From Tenacibaculum ovolyticum DSM 18103 (lineage in GTDB: Bacteria; Bacteroidota; Bacteroidia; Flavobacteriales; Flavobacteriaceae): a DNA stretch of 64,000 nt. The notes under the pieces are model-generated. The model was given only the letters and a program-made list of their open reading frames with translations. It ran no database searches and was not told where the DNA came from. The stretch covers positions 1 through 64,000 of the forward strand of contig NZ_AUMF01000017.1 in NCBI RefSeq assembly GCF_000430545.1. Direction: 5' to 3'. How positions within the stretch are numbered: the first letter of the stretch is position 1; each line of letters begins with the position of its first letter. Position numbers and translations under genes: made by a program. Of this stretch, positions 34,501 to 44,110 are shown in pieces.

Positions 34501-37164
34501 TTATTCCTTAATTATCTTTTTAGATAATTTCATTTCTCCCAAATTATTATATATTCTAATAATATGAATTGAATTTTCTGGTAATTCAGAAATATTTATT
34601 GATTTATTAAAAATAGACGCTTCAAGTATAATATTACCTGACAGATCCAATATTTTTGCTGTCCATAAAGCGGTATTATCTTTTATTCCATTAACAAATA
34701 AAATATCAGATGCAGGGTTTGGATAAATACTGATATCAGACTCTAAAGAGATTTCTTTTTTTAGAACAGGTGTATTGTTCAAGCAAATTTGTTTTGTCTC
34801 TAAATTTGTAAAATTACCTCCTGATGCCAATACTGTGTTATCACTTTTAACTACCTTATAAGAACCATTTCCGTAGCTACAACAAATTCCATCTCCATAA
34901 GTATCATTAATCGTAAAATCATAACACCCTTCAGGTAAACACTTTGATACTGAAATAGACTTTCCTTCAGCTTGTGTATAATTATTTCCACTTAATACAA
35001 TATCTCCAGTGCTATTTTTTAACGACCATGAAGTCTCTTTTGAATATTTATCAAATACAATAGTTACAGTTACATCTTCACAAGTTCCACCACCACCAGA
35101 GTCAGCAGTTGTGTAAGAAATAACTAATTTAGGAGCTTTAGTACTACTACCTTCATATGATTCTGCTGTACGTTCTCCTGTTCCTGAGATATAAAACATC
35201 ATTGAATTATTAGTATTCCAACTGGACTTGTTAACAACATGTTGTACCAATGTTTTTAAATCTGGTGTTCTTTCCCCTGCTCCTGAAGCACCTATTGTAT
35301 TCCATGAACTTGGAGACCAACTAACTGATTGATTATAATAACTTCTTGAAGTAATATTAGAACTTTGAGTTGTTATATTTTGGGCATTTGATGAGTCTTC
35401 TACTTTTATTGCAAGTGAGGTACTACCAGAGTTTCTTTCATCAGCAGTAAACTGAATATGAGCATTAGTTATAGTAGCACTTTTAGGAATATTTAAATTT
35501 CTAAACAATAAACCAATATGTTGATTTCCCTTGCTAGAACCGTCATATACTAACTCTAAGTCGGTACTATTCATGTACATTTGACCTGTAGACTCGTATT
35601 GTTCAGCATCATCATTACCACTACTAATTATTGATGTTATTGTTTTTGAAATTGCTCCTACAAAAACTGATACCTCTTCTGAAGTCTTTTCATTTCCTTC
35701 ATTATCTATTGCTACTGCCTTTAAAATATAAGATTGATTATTATTACTAGGCGTCCAATTTGTAGAATAAGGTAAACTTGTATCTGTATTAACTAAAGCA
35801 TTATTTACATAAAATTTCACATCCGTTATAGTTCCATCACTATCTGTTGCTGCAGCAGTTATAGTCATTGGTGTATTAACAGAATGACTAGATCCATTTG
35901 TTGGAGCAGTAATTGCAACCTCTGGATAACTTACATTGGTACTCGTAATAGTTACCACACTACCGTTAGATGGATTCCAGATATCTAAGTTAGAAGGAAT
36001 CGTAAAAGGGTTATTATTAGAAACAGCTCCTACGCTATTAGCATTATCAACTTTAATTGTTCTAATTTCAACTTTCGACTCTTCAACAAAGACCCATTTA
36101 AACTGATTAAAAGTACTATTATTCCTTGTCCAATTTTTACCGTCATTTGAAGAGCGTAAAGGAGCACCCCAACAGCCTTCTCCTACATAAATAGTACCGT
36201 TAGCATCATCCCTTGTAAAACCTTCATCACAACCACTACCACTTGAACAAGGTTTTACTGGCCATGTTGTTTTTACCGTATGCGAATCTGATTCAAAAAC
36301 TAAATTCACCCCTTTATTATAAAATAATTGAGACCAATTTGAGTATTCATCATTTCCTTCAGATTTTGAAGATACGTGAGGTCGCATAGGTTTATGATAT
36401 TGAGCAGATTTCCATATAGATGTATCTGAATTTAATTTTTGATTTAACCAAGAGTATTGATTACCTCCTGCTGAAATCTCAGAGTTTAACGTGTAAATAG
36501 TATATAAGTTATTCCCAAACGTAACATCATAATAAACATTTGTTGATGGAACATTAAATAAATTATAAATACTATTGTTTGATCTTTCATGATTTCCCCT
36601 TGCAGGAACTATTGGAAACATTCTTCCGTCAGTTGCAATTGTATTCTGCCAATCGTTAAACCAATTTTTCCATTCAGAATTTGAATCTCCATTTGTCATA
36701 TCACCTCCAAAAAAAACAGCTGTAGGTTTTAATTTAGCAACTAATGAATTTGCGTTATTTCTTGTTGATCGATTGTTTCTAGAATCTCCACCTGCAATAA
36801 ACGACATCTTTTCATTAACACTTGGAGCCGTCTTAAACCAATAACGATTACTCGTACCTTCGCTATCTTTAATAACAAAGTAATAACTTGTGTTTGGTGT
36901 TAAACCAGTAAGTTTAGTAAATCTATTATTCATTCCTTTATAAGAAACTGAACGATCTACATTTTTTGAACTTGGATAACTTGACCAAGTAGTTCCAAAG
37001 TCTGTTGTTCCATAATATACTATTGGACTTGATCCTGAAATTTGATTCCAACCAATCGTTATAGTTGTAGCTGGGTTATCTGTAATTATTAGTCGATACT
37101 TATCATTAGAAGCATAAGTAGTAAGAGCTACAAAAAGTAGCAGTTTTAAAAAATAAATTTTCAT
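34501..37164 (-). CDS. T9SS-secreted purple-acid-phosphatase-like protein
   Basis: 887 residues. Signal peptide (about 1-18), fibronectin-like N-terminal domain of purple acid phosphatases (about 20-115), and a metallophosphoesterase domain (about 120-330) with AGGDSRNN, FFGGDMTNGD, ARGNHERS and AQYHKP. The last block reads ESDSHT instead of the usual GHxH. An Ig-like module (about 420-500), a beta-sandwich module (about 510-690) and a Cys-rich domain with TYGDGICCSYGNGSY follow. The C-terminus is a type A T9SS sorting domain starting at SIYPNPASD. It should be exported across the outer membrane and attached to the surface; a role in phosphate scavenging is inference. Confidence 0.9.
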   Translation of the reverse strand: MKIYFLKLLLFVALTTYASNDKYRLIITDNPATTITIGWNQISGSSPIVYYGTTDFGTTWSSYPSSKNVDRSVSYKGMNNRFTKLTGLTPNTSYYFVIKDSEGTSNRYWFKTAPSVNEKMSFIAGGDSRNNRSTRNNANSLVAKLKPTAVFFGGDMTNGDSNSEWKNWFNDWQNTIATDGRMFPIVPARGNHERSNNSIYNLFNVPSTNVYYDVTFGNNLYTIYTLNSEISAGGNQYSWLNQKLNSDTSIWKSAQYHKPMRPHVSSKSEGNDEYSNWSQLFYNKGVNLVFESDSHTVKTTWPVKPCSSGSGCDEGFTRDDANGTIYVGEGCWGAPLRSSNDGKNWTRNNSTFNQFKWVFVEESKVEIRTIKVDNANSVGAVSNNNPFTIPSNLDIWNPSNGSVVTITSTNVSYPEVAITAPTNGSSHSVNTPMTITAAATDSDGTITDVKFYVNNALVNTDTSLPYSTNWTPSNNNQSYILKAVAIDNEGNEKTSEEVSVFVGAISKTITSIISSGNDDAEQYESTGQMYMNSTDLELVYDGSSKGNQHIGLLFRNLNIPKSATITNAHIQFTADERNSGSTSLAIKVEDSSNAQNITTQSSNITSRSYYNQSVSWSPSSWNTIGASGAGERTPDLKTLVQHVVNKSSWNTNNSMMFYISGTGERTAESYEGSSTKAPKLVISYTTADSGGGGTCEDVTVTIVFDKYSKETSWSLKNSTGDIVLSGNNYTQAEGKSISVSKCLPEGCYDFTINDTYGDGICCSYGNGSYKVVKSDNTVLASGGNFTNLETKQICLNNTPVLKKEISLESDISIYPNPASDILFVNGIKDNTALWTAKILDLSGNIILEASIFNKSINISELPENSIHIIRIYNNLGEMKLSKKIIKE

Positions 37165-37336
37165 TTTTGAGGGACTTTAATTGTTTGTTAAAATTTTAAA
37201 TACAAATGTATTTTGTTTTGTAAACAGTATATAACTAAAAAAAAACATTATTATTATAATAAACTACAAAACAATATGTTAACTATAAATATATTATTAT
37301 TTAACCTACGTTTAATAACAATAAAAGTCTCTTATT

Positions 37337-37344
37337 TATATTTG
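37337..37344 (+). promoter_or_regulatory. -7 element of the 288-residue membrane protein gene
   Basis: TATATTTG, 14 nt before the ATG at 37359; no clear -33 element. Confidence 0.5.
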
Positions 37345-37358
37345 TTAAAATCTTTTGT

Positions 37359-38225
37359 ATGAATCGAATTACCCTTCTCAACTTTTTAAAAATTAGTTCT
37401 TTTTTTATCTTCTTTGGTAGAGCGTACCAACATTTATTTTGGGATGCTCCTTATAGGAGTTTATTTTGGGATCAACAGCTCTTAGAACCCATGGTTAATT
37501 TTTTTTTTAATACTTCTTGGCATGAATACGCAACCAATTTAAATACTGACCATGCTATTCAATTTCTAACCAAAAGTATTGGTGTATTGTATACTTTATG
37601 CGCCATAATTTCTCTTACAATAAATAAACATTCAAAAAAATGGGAGTATCTTGTATTAAAGATTGGAGCAGTAAGTATGATATTATTAGCTTTAATTATT
37701 ACTAAAGAAAAGTTCTATCACTTAATTATGTTTTTTGAACATACAATTCAGTTTGGTGTTCCCATTGTATTATTATATTACTTAAAAAATGAAAACACTG
37801 CTCTTCTAATTTTTAATGTAAAAATTTTTATTGCCTTAGCTTTCATTTGTCATGGAATGTATGCCATTGCTGTTTTTTATCCCTTGCCTGGTAACTTTGT
37901 AACTATGACACTAAATATACTTCCTGTAACAGAAACAACAGCTAAAAGCCTCTTATTTATAGCAGGAATCTTAGATTTTATAATTGCGATAGCACTTTTT
38001 TTACCTAAAGTTTCCAAAATTGCTTTAATATATGCAAGTTTTTGGGGGTTTATAACTGCTTTTGCTAGGATTGTAAGTGGATTAAGTTATGATGTATCAT
38101 TTAGTATTTTACATCAATACATGTATTTAGTAATTTTTAGATTGCCACACGGACTTATTCCTTTATTAGTTTTCATGTATATATCAAAAAGAAATATAGG
38201 AAAACCTATAACAGTTATAGCTTAA
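37359..38225 (+). CDS. unknown multi-pass membrane protein
   Basis: 288 residues with about seven or eight hydrophobic segments. An N-terminal signature FGRAYQHLFWDAPYRSLFWD carries several aromatic and charged residues between helices 1 and 2. The gene is monocistronic, with its own -7 element and a strong terminator. I recognise no family with confidence; a DoxX- or HTTM-like arrangement is conceivable from the loop motif but unproven. Confidence 0.8.
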   Translation: MNRITLLNFLKISSFFIFFGRAYQHLFWDAPYRSLFWDQQLLEPMVNFFFNTSWHEYATNLNTDHAIQFLTKSIGVLYTLCAIISLTINKHSKKWEYLVLKIGAVSMILLALIITKEKFYHLIMFFEHTIQFGVPIVLLYYLKNENTALLIFNVKIFIALAFICHGMYAIAVFYPLPGNFVTMTLNILPVTETTAKSLLFIAGILDFIIAIALFLPKVSKIALIYASFWGFITAFARIVSGLSYDVSFSILHQYMYLVIFRLPHGLIPLLVFMYISKRNIGKPITVIA

Positions 38226-38252
38226 AGTATACTTTAGTAGTATATATTAATA

Positions 38253-38285
38253 AAAAAGCGAACTATAAACAGTTCGCTTTTTTTT
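38253..38285. terminator. bidirectional terminator
   Basis: GCGAACT / AGTTCGC stem (38258-38264 and 38271-38277) with an A-run on the left and a T-run on the right, between convergent genes. Confidence 0.9.
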
Positions 38286-38300
38286 GATGTGAATTATGAT

Positions 38301-38840
38301 TTACTCTACATTAAATGTTATAGGTATAGTGTAACCAACTCTTACAGGTTTACCTTTTTCTTTACCAGGTATCATTTTTGGTAGTAACTTCGCAATTCTA
38401 TATGCTTCTTCTTTTAATTTAGGGTGTGGTGCTCTAACATTAATATCTTCAATCTCACCAGTTTTTCCTATTTTGAATTGAACATAAATTCTTTTTTTAC
38501 CAGGACTAAGCCCTGTAATGCACTTTAATTCCTTTTGGCCTGTTACCTCGTTAATTACCATAATTTTATTTAAACAATCAAGGATTCCCAAATTAAAATG
38601 CCGTTGAATATGTTTTTGTATACTTATATTAAGACATTTTTTCTTTTCTTCCCTAGTTATACGATCTTCACATAACGGATATATGGGCACTTCTTCTATA
38701 ATTCTAAAAGGTACCGCTAACAACTCTTCTGAACTTGCTGGTTTAACTTCTTCAATAATGGTCTCCTCAATAATAGTGTCTTCTTGTGCATGTATTGATA
38801 TGTTAAATACCAATAATACTAACAATAATATTTTTTTCAT
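38301..38840 (-). CDS. secreted TonB-C-terminal-like protein
   Basis: 179 residues. Signal peptide (about 1-18, ending SIHAQ) where TonB would normally have a membrane anchor and a Pro-rich linker. A short Glu-rich stretch precedes a Cys-containing middle region (CEDRITREEKKKCLNISIQ). The C-terminal TonB-like fold starts with IYVQFKIGKTGEIEDINV and ends GYTIPITF. Proteins of this type are common in flavobacteria; being secreted and without an anchor they probably do not energise receptors. It is monocistronic. Confidence 0.82.
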   Translation of the reverse strand: MKKILLLVLLVFNISIHAQEDTIIEETIIEEVKPASSEELLAVPFRIIEEVPIYPLCEDRITREEKKKCLNISIQKHIQRHFNLGILDCLNKIMVINEVTGQKELKCITGLSPGKKRIYVQFKIGKTGEIEDINVRAPHPKLKEEAYRIAKLLPKMIPGKEKGKPVRVGYTIPITFNVE

Positions 38841-38880
38841 AGTTTTTTAATTTTATGAAGTAAATATAAGTTTTTAAGTC

Positions 38881-38912
38881 AAAAAAAAAGCGAATCATTA
38901 CTGATTCGCTTT
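38881..38912 (-). terminator. terminator of the atp operon
   Basis: 8-bp perfect stem GCGAATCA / TGATTCGC (38890-38897 and 38902-38909). On the minus strand it is followed by a run of nine Ts. It lies just 3' of atpG. Confidence 0.9.
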
Positions 38913-38934
38913 CTTTATAATATAAAATATTTTA

Positions 38935-39795
38935 TTAATTATTCAAGGCTTCTGCACCTCCAACAATTTCTAGAATTTCATTTGTAATTGCTGCCTGACG
39001 TGCTTTGTTATATGTTAATAATAACTCGTCACGTAGTTCAGTTGCATTATCAGTTGCCTTATGCATTGCAGTCATACGAGCACCATGTTCTGAAGCAAAA
39101 GAATCACGAATTGCTTTGTATAATTGTGTTTTTAATGATTTAGGTATTAACGCTAAAACAATTTCTTCTTTTGAAGGTTCAAAAACATAATCTGAACTAA
39201 CACTTTCATTACTTTCAATTGGCTCAATTGGTAAAAATTGTTCTAATTGAGGTAATTGCGTTGCTGCATTTTTGAATTGATTGTAAACAAGTTCTATCTT
39301 ATCGTAAGCACCTGTTACATATAAATTCATTAAATTCTCAGCAATTTCTGCTACGTTATCAAAAGTTAAATCATCAAAAATATCATTTCTATTTTCGATA
39401 ACATTATGTTCTTTTGATAAAACATCATCTCCTTTTTTACCTATCGTAAACAAATCAACAGTAACTCCATTGTATTTCTCATCGATAGCTTTTATTGTTC
39501 TTTTAACAATAGAAGAGTTAAAACCACCACATAAACCTCTGTTAGAAGTAATTGTAACCAATAATACCTTTTTTACTTCTCTTTGTGTTGAATATTCTCC
39601 ACTAGCATCACTATCTAAAGTTGCGCTTAAGCTTTGTAATAATTCAGTAAGCTTAGATGAATACGGACGCATTGCTGTAATTGCATCTTGAGCTTTCTTC
39701 AACTTTGCAGCCGATACCATTTTCATGGCAGAGGTAATCTGCATTGTAGATTTTATAGAAGTAATTCTGTTACGTATTTCTTTTAAGTTCGCCAT
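38935..39795 (-). CDS. atpG: ATP synthase F1 gamma subunit
   Basis: 286 residues. The N-terminal helix KEIRNRITSIKSTMQITSAMKMVSAAKL and the C-terminal helix are typical; together they form the central stalk that turns inside the alpha3-beta3 ring. GLCGGFNS marks the Rossmann-like domain. It is the last gene of the operon; the beta and epsilon genes that often follow are absent. An 18-bp perfect inverted repeat separates it from atpA. Confidence 0.97.
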   Translation of the reverse strand: MANLKEIRNRITSIKSTMQITSAMKMVSAAKLKKAQDAITAMRPYSSKLTELLQSLSATLDSDASGEYSTQREVKKVLLVTITSNRGLCGGFNSSIVKRTIKAIDEKYNGVTVDLFTIGKKGDDVLSKEHNVIENRNDIFDDLTFDNVAEIAENLMNLYVTGAYDKIELVYNQFKNAATQLPQLEQFLPIEPIESNESVSSDYVFEPSKEEIVLALIPKSLKTQLYKAIRDSFASEHGARMTAMHKATDNATELRDELLLTYNKARQAAITNEILEIVGGAEALNN

Positions 39796-39815
39796 ACGAA
39801 TTGGATTGATTATTA

Positions 39816-39854
39816 AATATTAAGTATTGAAAATTATTTTCAATACTTAATATT
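39816..39854 (-). repeat. 18-bp perfect inverted repeat between atpA and atpG
   Basis: Arms at 39816-39833 and 39837-39854 are perfectly complementary with a 3-nt loop (TTA). The hairpin fills about half of the 70-bp atpA-atpG gap. There is no T-run after it, so it is not a normal terminator; mRNA processing or protection within the operon is more likely. Confidence 0.85.
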
Positions 39855-39865
39855 AAAGTCTATTG

Positions 39866-41446
39866 TTAAGCTGAAAATTTAGCTGAAATTTCTTTTGCAG
39901 CTGCTGTTAAAGTATCTGTTACTTCTTCAGTTAATTTACCTGCTTTTAAAGTATTTAGAGTATCTCTATGCTTAGCATTTAAATAATCTATATAATCTCT
40001 TTCAAATTCTTTTACCTTTTCTACAGGAACATCTTTTAACAAGTTCTTAGAACCTGCATAAATGATTGAAATCTGATCTTCTACTGTATAAGGATCGTTT
40101 TGTGCTTGCTTTAAAATTTCAACATTACGTTGACCTTTAGATATCACATTCATTGTAGCAGCATCTAAATCTGAACCAAACTTAGCAAACGCTTCTAATT
40201 CACGGAACTGTGCTTGATCTAATTTTAAAGTACCTGATACTTTTTTCATTGCTTTAATCTGAGCATTACCTCCAACACGTGATACAGAAATACCTACGTT
40301 AATTGCTGGACGAACACCAGAGTTAAATAAATCTCCGTCTAAGAAAATTTGTCCATCTGTAATCGAAATTACGTTTGTTGGAATATATGCTGAAACGTCT
40401 CCTGCTTGTGTTTCAATAATTGGTAATGCAGTTAAAGAACCTCCACCTTTTACAATTCCTTTTAAAGAATCTGGTAAATCGTTCATTTCACTAGCAATTT
40501 TATCATCATTGATTAATTTTGCAGCACGTTCTAATAATCTTGAGTGTAAGTAAAATACATCTCCAGGATATGCCTCACGTCCTGGTGGTCTTCTTAATAA
40601 TAAAGAAATCTCACGGTATGCAACTGCTTGTTTTGATAAATCATCAAATACAATTAAAGCTGGTCTACCAGTATCTCTAAAAAACTCTCCAATTGCTGCT
40701 CCAGCAAACGGTGCATATACTTGCATTGCTGCAGGATCAGATGCATTTGCTGCTACAATTGTAGTATAAGCCATTGCGCCTCTATCTTCTAACATGTTAG
40801 CGATAGCCGCTACAGTAGATGCTTTTTGACCAATTGCAACATATATACAATATACTGGTTGTCCAGCATCATAAAATTCTTTTTGATTTAAAATGGTATC
40901 AATAGCAACTGTTGATTTACCAGTTTGACGGTCACCAATAATCAACTCACGTTGACCACGACCTACAGGAATCATTGCATCAATAGATTTAATACCAGTT
41001 TGCATTGGCTCAGTTACAGGCTCACGATAAATTACACCTGGAGCTCTACGCTCTAAAGGCATTTCGTAAGTTGTACCTTCAATAGGTCCTTTACCATCGA
41101 TTGGTTGACCTAAAGTGTTAACAACACGTCCAACAATACCTTCTCCAGCTCTTAAAGAAGCAATTCTTTCTGTACGTTTTACAGTAGATCCTTCTTTTAC
41201 ACTTGTTGAAGCTCCTAATAATACAACACCTGCATTATCATCTTCTAAGTTTAATACGATACCTTCTAATCCGTTATCGAATTCTACTAATTCACCGTAC
41301 TCTACATTAGACAAACCATAAACACGAGCAATACCATCACCTACTTGTAATACAGTACCTACTTCGTTTAACGTTGCTTTCGCTTCGAAATTTGTTAATT
41401 GTTCCTTTAAAATTGCTGAAACTTCAGCTGGTTTAATTGCTGCCAT
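39866..41446 (-). CDS. atpA: ATP synthase F1 alpha subunit
   Basis: 526 residues. P-loop GDRQTGKS (about 171-178), the alpha-subunit signature [14 protein letters not shown], and the N-terminal beta-barrel domain are all present. It forms the non-catalytic nucleotide sites of F1. The gene lies 21 bp after atpH in the same operon. Confidence 0.98.
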   Translation of the reverse strand: MAAIKPAEVSAILKEQLTNFEAKATLNEVGTVLQVGDGIARVYGLSNVEYGELVEFDNGLEGIVLNLEDDNAGVVLLGASTSVKEGSTVKRTERIASLRAGEGIVGRVVNTLGQPIDGKGPIEGTTYEMPLERRAPGVIYREPVTEPMQTGIKSIDAMIPVGRGQRELIIGDRQTGKSTVAIDTILNQKEFYDAGQPVYCIYVAIGQKASTVAAIANMLEDRGAMAYTTIVAANASDPAAMQVYAPFAGAAIGEFFRDTGRPALIVFDDLSKQAVAYREISLLLRRPPGREAYPGDVFYLHSRLLERAAKLINDDKIASEMNDLPDSLKGIVKGGGSLTALPIIETQAGDVSAYIPTNVISITDGQIFLDGDLFNSGVRPAINVGISVSRVGGNAQIKAMKKVSGTLKLDQAQFRELEAFAKFGSDLDAATMNVISKGQRNVEILKQAQNDPYTVEDQISIIYAGSKNLLKDVPVEKVKEFERDYIDYLNAKHRDTLNTLKAGKLTEEVTDTLTAAAKEISAKFSA

Positions 41447-41467
41447 CTTATTTCTTTTGATGTATAA

Positions 41468-42025
41468 TTAAATTTGAGAAATATAATGACTATTGTCAAA
41501 TTCTCTTCTTAGTTGACTCAATTGATTAGAAATACTTGCATCATATTGCACATCTCCAACACGTAAAATAAATCCTCCTAAAATAGTTGGATTTACTATA
41601 TTTTCTATACCTGCGCTATTTCCTGTAATTTCTACAATCTTAGCTTGTATTTTATCTTCTAGTTCTTTCGTTAAAGCTACTGCTGTAGTAACTTTAGCCA
41701 CCTGTATATTTTTATCGTAATCATAGATTATAGCGTATTGCTTAGCAATAACTTCTAACATCATCATACGTTTATTTTCTTCTAACAAGTTAAATAAACC
41801 TTTTGTGATAGCATCTACTTTTTCTCCAAAAAGAGCAGTTAAAACTTTACGTTTATCTGCTGCTTTAACTACAGGACTTTTAAGCATTCTTTTTAAATCA
41901 CTACTTCCTGCAATAGTACCTGCAATAAACTTCATGTTATCGTTTACTAAAGAATCAGTTTTAGTTTCTTTAGCTAGGTTTAATATTGCTTTTGCGTAAC
42001 GTAATGCTGGTCTTGCTCCTTTCAT
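41468..42025 (-). CDS. atpH: ATP synthase F1 delta subunit
   Basis: 185 residues. The N-terminal helical domain begins with RYAKAILNLA, and the C-terminal part has ILGGFILRVGD, the family's most conserved stretch. It joins F1 to the peripheral b stalk. Eight bp after atpF. Confidence 0.95.
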   Translation of the reverse strand: MKGARPALRYAKAILNLAKETKTDSLVNDNMKFIAGTIAGSSDLKRMLKSPVVKAADKRKVLTALFGEKVDAITKGLFNLLEENKRMMMLEVIAKQYAIIYDYDKNIQVAKVTTAVALTKELEDKIQAKIVEITGNSAGIENIVNPTILGGFILRVGDVQYDASISNQLSQLRREFDNSHYISQI

Positions 42026-42033
42026 CTACTTAA

Positions 42034-42531
42034 TTAGTTTAAAGTAACTTCTTTTAACATTCCTTCAACAAGCTTTAATTGCTCATCACTAGATGCTAAT
42101 TCTTTTCTTACTAATTGTTGTGCTATATCTATTGATAAATCTGCTACGTTTTTCTTTAACTCAGCAATTGCTGCTTGTTGCTCTTGCTTTATTGTTGCTT
42201 TAGCATTTTCAATCATAAGAGTAGTTTGCTCTTGTGCTTCTTCTTTTGCTTCAGCAAGAATATTTTCTTTAATATCGCGAGCATCCTTCATCATTGCATC
42301 TCTCTCTTCACGAGCTTCTTTTAACAATCTATCGTTATCAGCTTGTAAATTTTGCATTTCTTTACGAGCATTTTCAGCTTGATCTAATGCATTTTGAATT
42401 CCTTCTTCTCTATCGTTTAATGATGATAAAATAGGCTTCCAAGCAAATTTCATCATTAAAAAAATCAAAATCAACAAGATAACTGCTTGCATTACAAACA
42501 ACCCTATTGAAAAATCATTAAAAATTTCCAT
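42034..42531 (-). CDS. atpF: ATP synthase F0 b subunit
   Basis: 165 residues. One N-terminal membrane helix (about 9-27), then a long charged helix of Ala, Glu, Lys and Gln with coiled-coil periodicity (about 35-145). The conserved FAWKPI after the membrane helix is typical. It is the peripheral stalk. There is one copy here, no b' gene. Confidence 0.95.
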   Translation of the reverse strand: MEIFNDFSIGLFVMQAVILLILIFLMMKFAWKPILSSLNDREEGIQNALDQAENARKEMQNLQADNDRLLKEAREERDAMMKDARDIKENILAEAKEEAQEQTTLMIENAKATIKQEQQAAIAELKKNVADLSIDIAQQLVRKELASSDEQLKLVEGMLKEVTLN

Positions 42532-42564
42532 ACTACTTAATTTTGTATTTTTTATTGTTTAATA

Positions 42565-42600
42565 AAACACTTCTGCAACCAACCGTTGCAGAAAGTGTTT
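42565..42600 (-). repeat. stem-loop directly after atpE
   Basis: Arms at 42565-42579 and 42585-42600 pair over 15 bp with one bulged base; the inner part GTTGCAG / CTGCAAC is GC-rich for this genome. On the minus strand only four Ts follow. It lies 17 bp past the atpE stop and may act as a partial terminator or 3' stabiliser that raises c-subunit mRNA. Confidence 0.8.
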
Positions 42601-42616
42601 CTTTTAATTTTTCGGA

Positions 42617-42805
42617 TTATTTTCCTAAAAGTAAAGCACCAAATGCTAAACCTTCTAATAATGCCCCGATAATAATCATTGCAGTTTGGATTTTTCCAGC
42701 TGCTTCAGGTTGACGAGCAATAGCATCCATTGCGCTACCACCAATTTTTCCTAAACCTAATCCACCTCCGATTACGATTAAACCTGCTCCTATTAAATTG
42801 TACAT
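42617..42805 (-). CDS. atpE: ATP synthase F0 c subunit
   Basis: 62 residues forming two membrane helices joined by the conserved polar loop ARQPEA. The ion-carrying Glu is in ALLEGLAF of helix 2. The residue after it is Gly, and the helix 1 ligand pattern of Na+ rings is not seen, so proton coupling is likely. It is short because almost nothing precedes helix 1. A strong hairpin follows, consistent with the need for many c copies. Confidence 0.95.
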   Translation of the reverse strand: MYNLIGAGLIVIGGGLGLGKIGGSAMDAIARQPEAAGKIQTAMIIIGALLEGLAFGALLLGK

Positions 42806-42849
42806 ACTACTTGATTTATATTAAATTAAACAAAATTTTATTCTACTTT

Positions 42850-43971
42850 CTAATGATGTTCGTGCTCTTCAACAGCCATACCAATAAACAATGAAGATAA
42901 CATTGTAAATATATAAGCTTGTAAGAACGCTACTAAAACTTCAATCAATGTTAAAAACAATGTTAAAAACAAAGAGATACCTGTTGCACCTGCTGTTCCA
43001 AACTTTTCTTTTAACAGTAACATTAAAGCTGCAATACCCATAACTACTGCATGTCCTGCTGTAATGTTTGCAAACAAACGAACAAATAACGAAAATGGTT
43101 TTGTTAGCAAACCTAATACTTCAATAGGTGCTAAAATAATCTTCATCGGTACTGGTACACCTGGCATCCAAAAGATATGTTTCCAATAATCTTTATTAGC
43201 CGAAAACTGAACTATTATAAAAGTAAACAATGCTAAACACACTGTTACGGCTAACTGTCCTGTAATATTAAACCCTAATGGAGTTAACCCTAATAAGTTT
43301 GACACCCAGATAAAAAAGAAAACAGTAAGTAAAAAACTCATGAATTTACGATAATGCTTCTCTCCTATATTTGGTCTTGCAATCTCATCTCTAACATACA
43401 AAACCAAAGGCTCCAATACTCTTGCAAAACCTGTTGGAATTGCACCTTTCTTATACCCTTTAGCTAATGATCTAAATCCTAGAATCATTAACAAACCGAC
43501 TAACAACATACCAAACGCACTTTTTGTTATAGAAAAATCTAATAACTTATGTGCTTTTATAGGGTGATGCTCTTCATCAAAAGAAACTGAAGTAGCTCCT
43601 TCTTCTAATTCGTAAATTTTACTATGTACTTTAGCTAACTTAACACCTCCAGCATCTACAACAACATGCCCATCATCATTATGATGAAATGCTGAAGACA
43701 TAAAAGTTTTTAACCCTTTACTTGTCCAAACAATCACTGGCAAAGGAAAACCGATATGTTTTCTCTCGTTTGCATCATTTGTATATGAAAACAAAGAGAA
43801 ATCATGCGAATCTGCTAAGTGATGCTTTTTATAAGCATCTATTTCTTCTTTTGTGTTTATACGACCTCCATCTTGTGAAATCGGATCTCCCCCATCAGCA
43901 AAAACTGAAAAAGAAGTAAAAACTATTGTAAGTAATGTTAAAAACTTGATAGATTTTTTTGCTATCATCAT
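42850..43971 (-). CDS. atpB: ATP synthase F0 a subunit with long N-terminal extension
   Basis: 373 residues, about 100 longer than E. coli subunit a. Residues 1-25 are a signal-like hydrophobic segment ending SVFADGG. Residues about 26-145 are a soluble, His- and Asp-rich region that should face the periplasm. The membrane part follows with the essential Arg in LFVRLFANITAGH. It forms the proton half-channels. A TTG-N19-TACCTTTG promoter lies 44 bp upstream of the start, so atpB heads the atpBEFHAG transcript. Confidence 0.95.
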   Translation of the reverse strand: MMIAKKSIKFLTLLTIVFTSFSVFADGGDPISQDGGRINTKEEIDAYKKHHLADSHDFSLFSYTNDANERKHIGFPLPVIVWTSKGLKTFMSSAFHHNDDGHVVVDAGGVKLAKVHSKIYELEEGATSVSFDEEHHPIKAHKLLDFSITKSAFGMLLVGLLMILGFRSLAKGYKKGAIPTGFARVLEPLVLYVRDEIARPNIGEKHYRKFMSFLLTVFFFIWVSNLLGLTPLGFNITGQLAVTVCLALFTFIIVQFSANKDYWKHIFWMPGVPVPMKIILAPIEVLGLLTKPFSLFVRLFANITAGHAVVMGIAALMLLLKEKFGTAGATGISLFLTLFLTLIEVLVAFLQAYIFTMLSSLFIGMAVEEHEHH

Positions 43972-44014
43972 ATCTTTAATTTGAATATACGATTAAGGTC
44001 TGTAAATTTCCGTG

Positions 44015-44044
44015 CAAAGGTACATATTGTAATTAAAACTACAA
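44015..44044 (-). promoter_or_regulatory. promoter of the atpBEFHAG operon
   Basis: On the minus strand TTG (44042-44044), 19 bp, TACCTTTG (44015-44022): exact consensus, giving a leader of about 40 nt before atpB. Confidence 0.85.
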
Positions 44045-44110
44045 ACCGTTTTTGACCTTAGTTTTTTGATAATTTATCATCAAGCTAAAATAGTCAATAA
44101 AAAAAGTGAA

